Origin: JAVEDQ01 sp035468175
GTDB taxonomy: Bacteria > Actinomycetota > Actinomycetes > Frankiales > Frankiaceae
Reading direction: 5' to 3'
Assembly (NCBI GenBank): GCA_035468175.1
Contig: DATITC010000013.1
Coordinates: forward strand, 1 to 6,802
Length of the DNA stretch: 6,802 bases
Shown here in pieces: positions 6,305 through 6,802 of this stretch (its first letter is position 1; every line of letters begins with the position of its first letter). The notes below the pieces were generated by a model. The model was not told where the DNA came from, ran no database searches, and worked only from the letters and a program-made list of their open reading frames with translations. Both the position numbers and the translations under genes were made by a program.

Positions 6305-6802
6305 TCACCGTGCTCCACGTGTCATCACCACTACGGTAGTGGCAGCCTCTCCCAGCGATGCACCGACAGCCCGCGCATGCACGTTCCGCATTCCGGCGGA
6401 CTCGAGTTCCGGCACGAGTGCGGGGAGTTCCTCCAGCGCCCGGGCGCCGACGAGGGCCACCAGCTGCGAGCCCGGTCGCATCAGCCCACGACACCAGGCC
6501 ACCAGCCGGGGCAGCGGCGCGACCGCCCGGGCAGTGACGACGTCGATCGGCCCGACCGCGCTGACCACCGAGCGGTCCTCGGCCCGGCCACGGATCACTC
6601 GCCAGCCTGCCGGGCCGCCCTCGGACCCCACGGCCGCGAGCTCGGCCACCGCCTCCTGGAGAAACTCCACCCGGCGGGCCATCGGCTCGACCAGCGTGAG
6701 GCGGACGTCCGGCCGGGCAAGCCCCAGGGGGATGCCTGGCAGCCCGGCGCCGCTACCGACGTCCACCACCCGGGCACCCTCGGGCACCGCCTCGGCGACT
6801 GC
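6305..6802 (-). CDS. rsmG: 16S rRNA (guanine-N7) methyltransferase RsmG/GidB, C-terminal 165 residues
   Basis: The frame is open to the right edge, so the N-terminus (roughly 50-60 residues by family length) is missing. RsmG uses S-adenosylmethionine to methylate N7 of the 16S rRNA guanine equivalent to E. coli G527; its loss gives low-level streptomycin resistance. The Rossmann SAM motif V-V-D-V-G-S-G-A-G-L-P-G-I-P-L covers visible residues 12-26, with Glu39 ending strand 2, then R-R-V-E-F-L (43-48), R-A-E-D (73-76) and R-A-V-A-P-L (92-97). The expected A-L-K-G reads A-L-V-G (116-119), so a usually conserved Lys is absent. The gene order rsmG-parA-parB is standard next to bacterial origins. 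Its stop codon is 102 bases before parA, and the gap holds the parS pair. A decayed parS-like sequence lies in its last codons. Confidence 0.95.
   Translation of the reverse strand, partial: AVAEAVPEGARVVDVGSGAGLPGIPLGLARPDVRLTLVEPMARRVEFLQEAVAELAAVGSEGGPAGWRVIRGRAEDRSVVSAVGPIDVVTARAVAPLPRLVAWCRGLMRPGSQLVALVGARALEELPALVPELESAGMRNVHARAVGASLGEAATTVVVMTRGAR

Overview
This is a 6.8 kb stretch of a very GC-rich genome. Third codon positions are almost always G or C, and there are GTG starts. The gene order trxA, cwlM-like amidase, then converging parB, parA and rsmG is the chromosomal-partition side of an actinobacterial origin region. An aminotransferase and a D-Ala-D-Ala ligase-like gene sit between the amidase and parB. 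This arrangement is known from several non-Streptomyces Actinomycetia, such as Pseudonocardiales and Geodermatophilales-like lineages; I cannot fix the genus. By family knowledge, rpmH, dnaA and oriC should lie beyond the right edge, upstream of rsmG.

Layout. Positions 1-123 hold the last 40 codons of thioredoxin, followed by a strong hairpin terminator. Positions 267-1412 encode a cytoplasmic CwlM-type protein with two peptidoglycan-binding domains and an amidase_3 domain. Positions 1570-2991 encode a fold-type I PLP aminotransferase of the LysN/2-aminoadipate type. Its last 14 bases overlap the start of a D-Ala-D-Ala ligase-like ATP-grasp gene (2978-3994). A short inverted repeat separates this plus-strand block from the minus-strand block: parB (4042-5112), parA (5138-6202) and the C-terminal part of rsmG (6305 to the right edge). 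Two parS centromere sites lie in the 102 bp between parA and rsmG, and a decayed third site lies in the end of rsmG. No stretch over 300 bases lacks a gene.

How the genes work together. ParA, ParB and parS form the machinery that segregates the newly replicated origin. The CwlM-like protein and the ligase both concern peptidoglycan precursor supply. In mycobacteria CwlM is a PknB substrate that activates MurA, and the copy here has features consistent with a regulator rather than a hydrolase. RsmG methylates 16S rRNA and thioredoxin handles disulfide redox. The window looks like a conserved core-genome locus: I see no mobile element, CRISPR array, tRNA or rRNA, and no clearly new system. The points most worth a second look are the amidase active-site change, the aminotransferase-ligase pair, the paired parS sites and a possible leaderless start.
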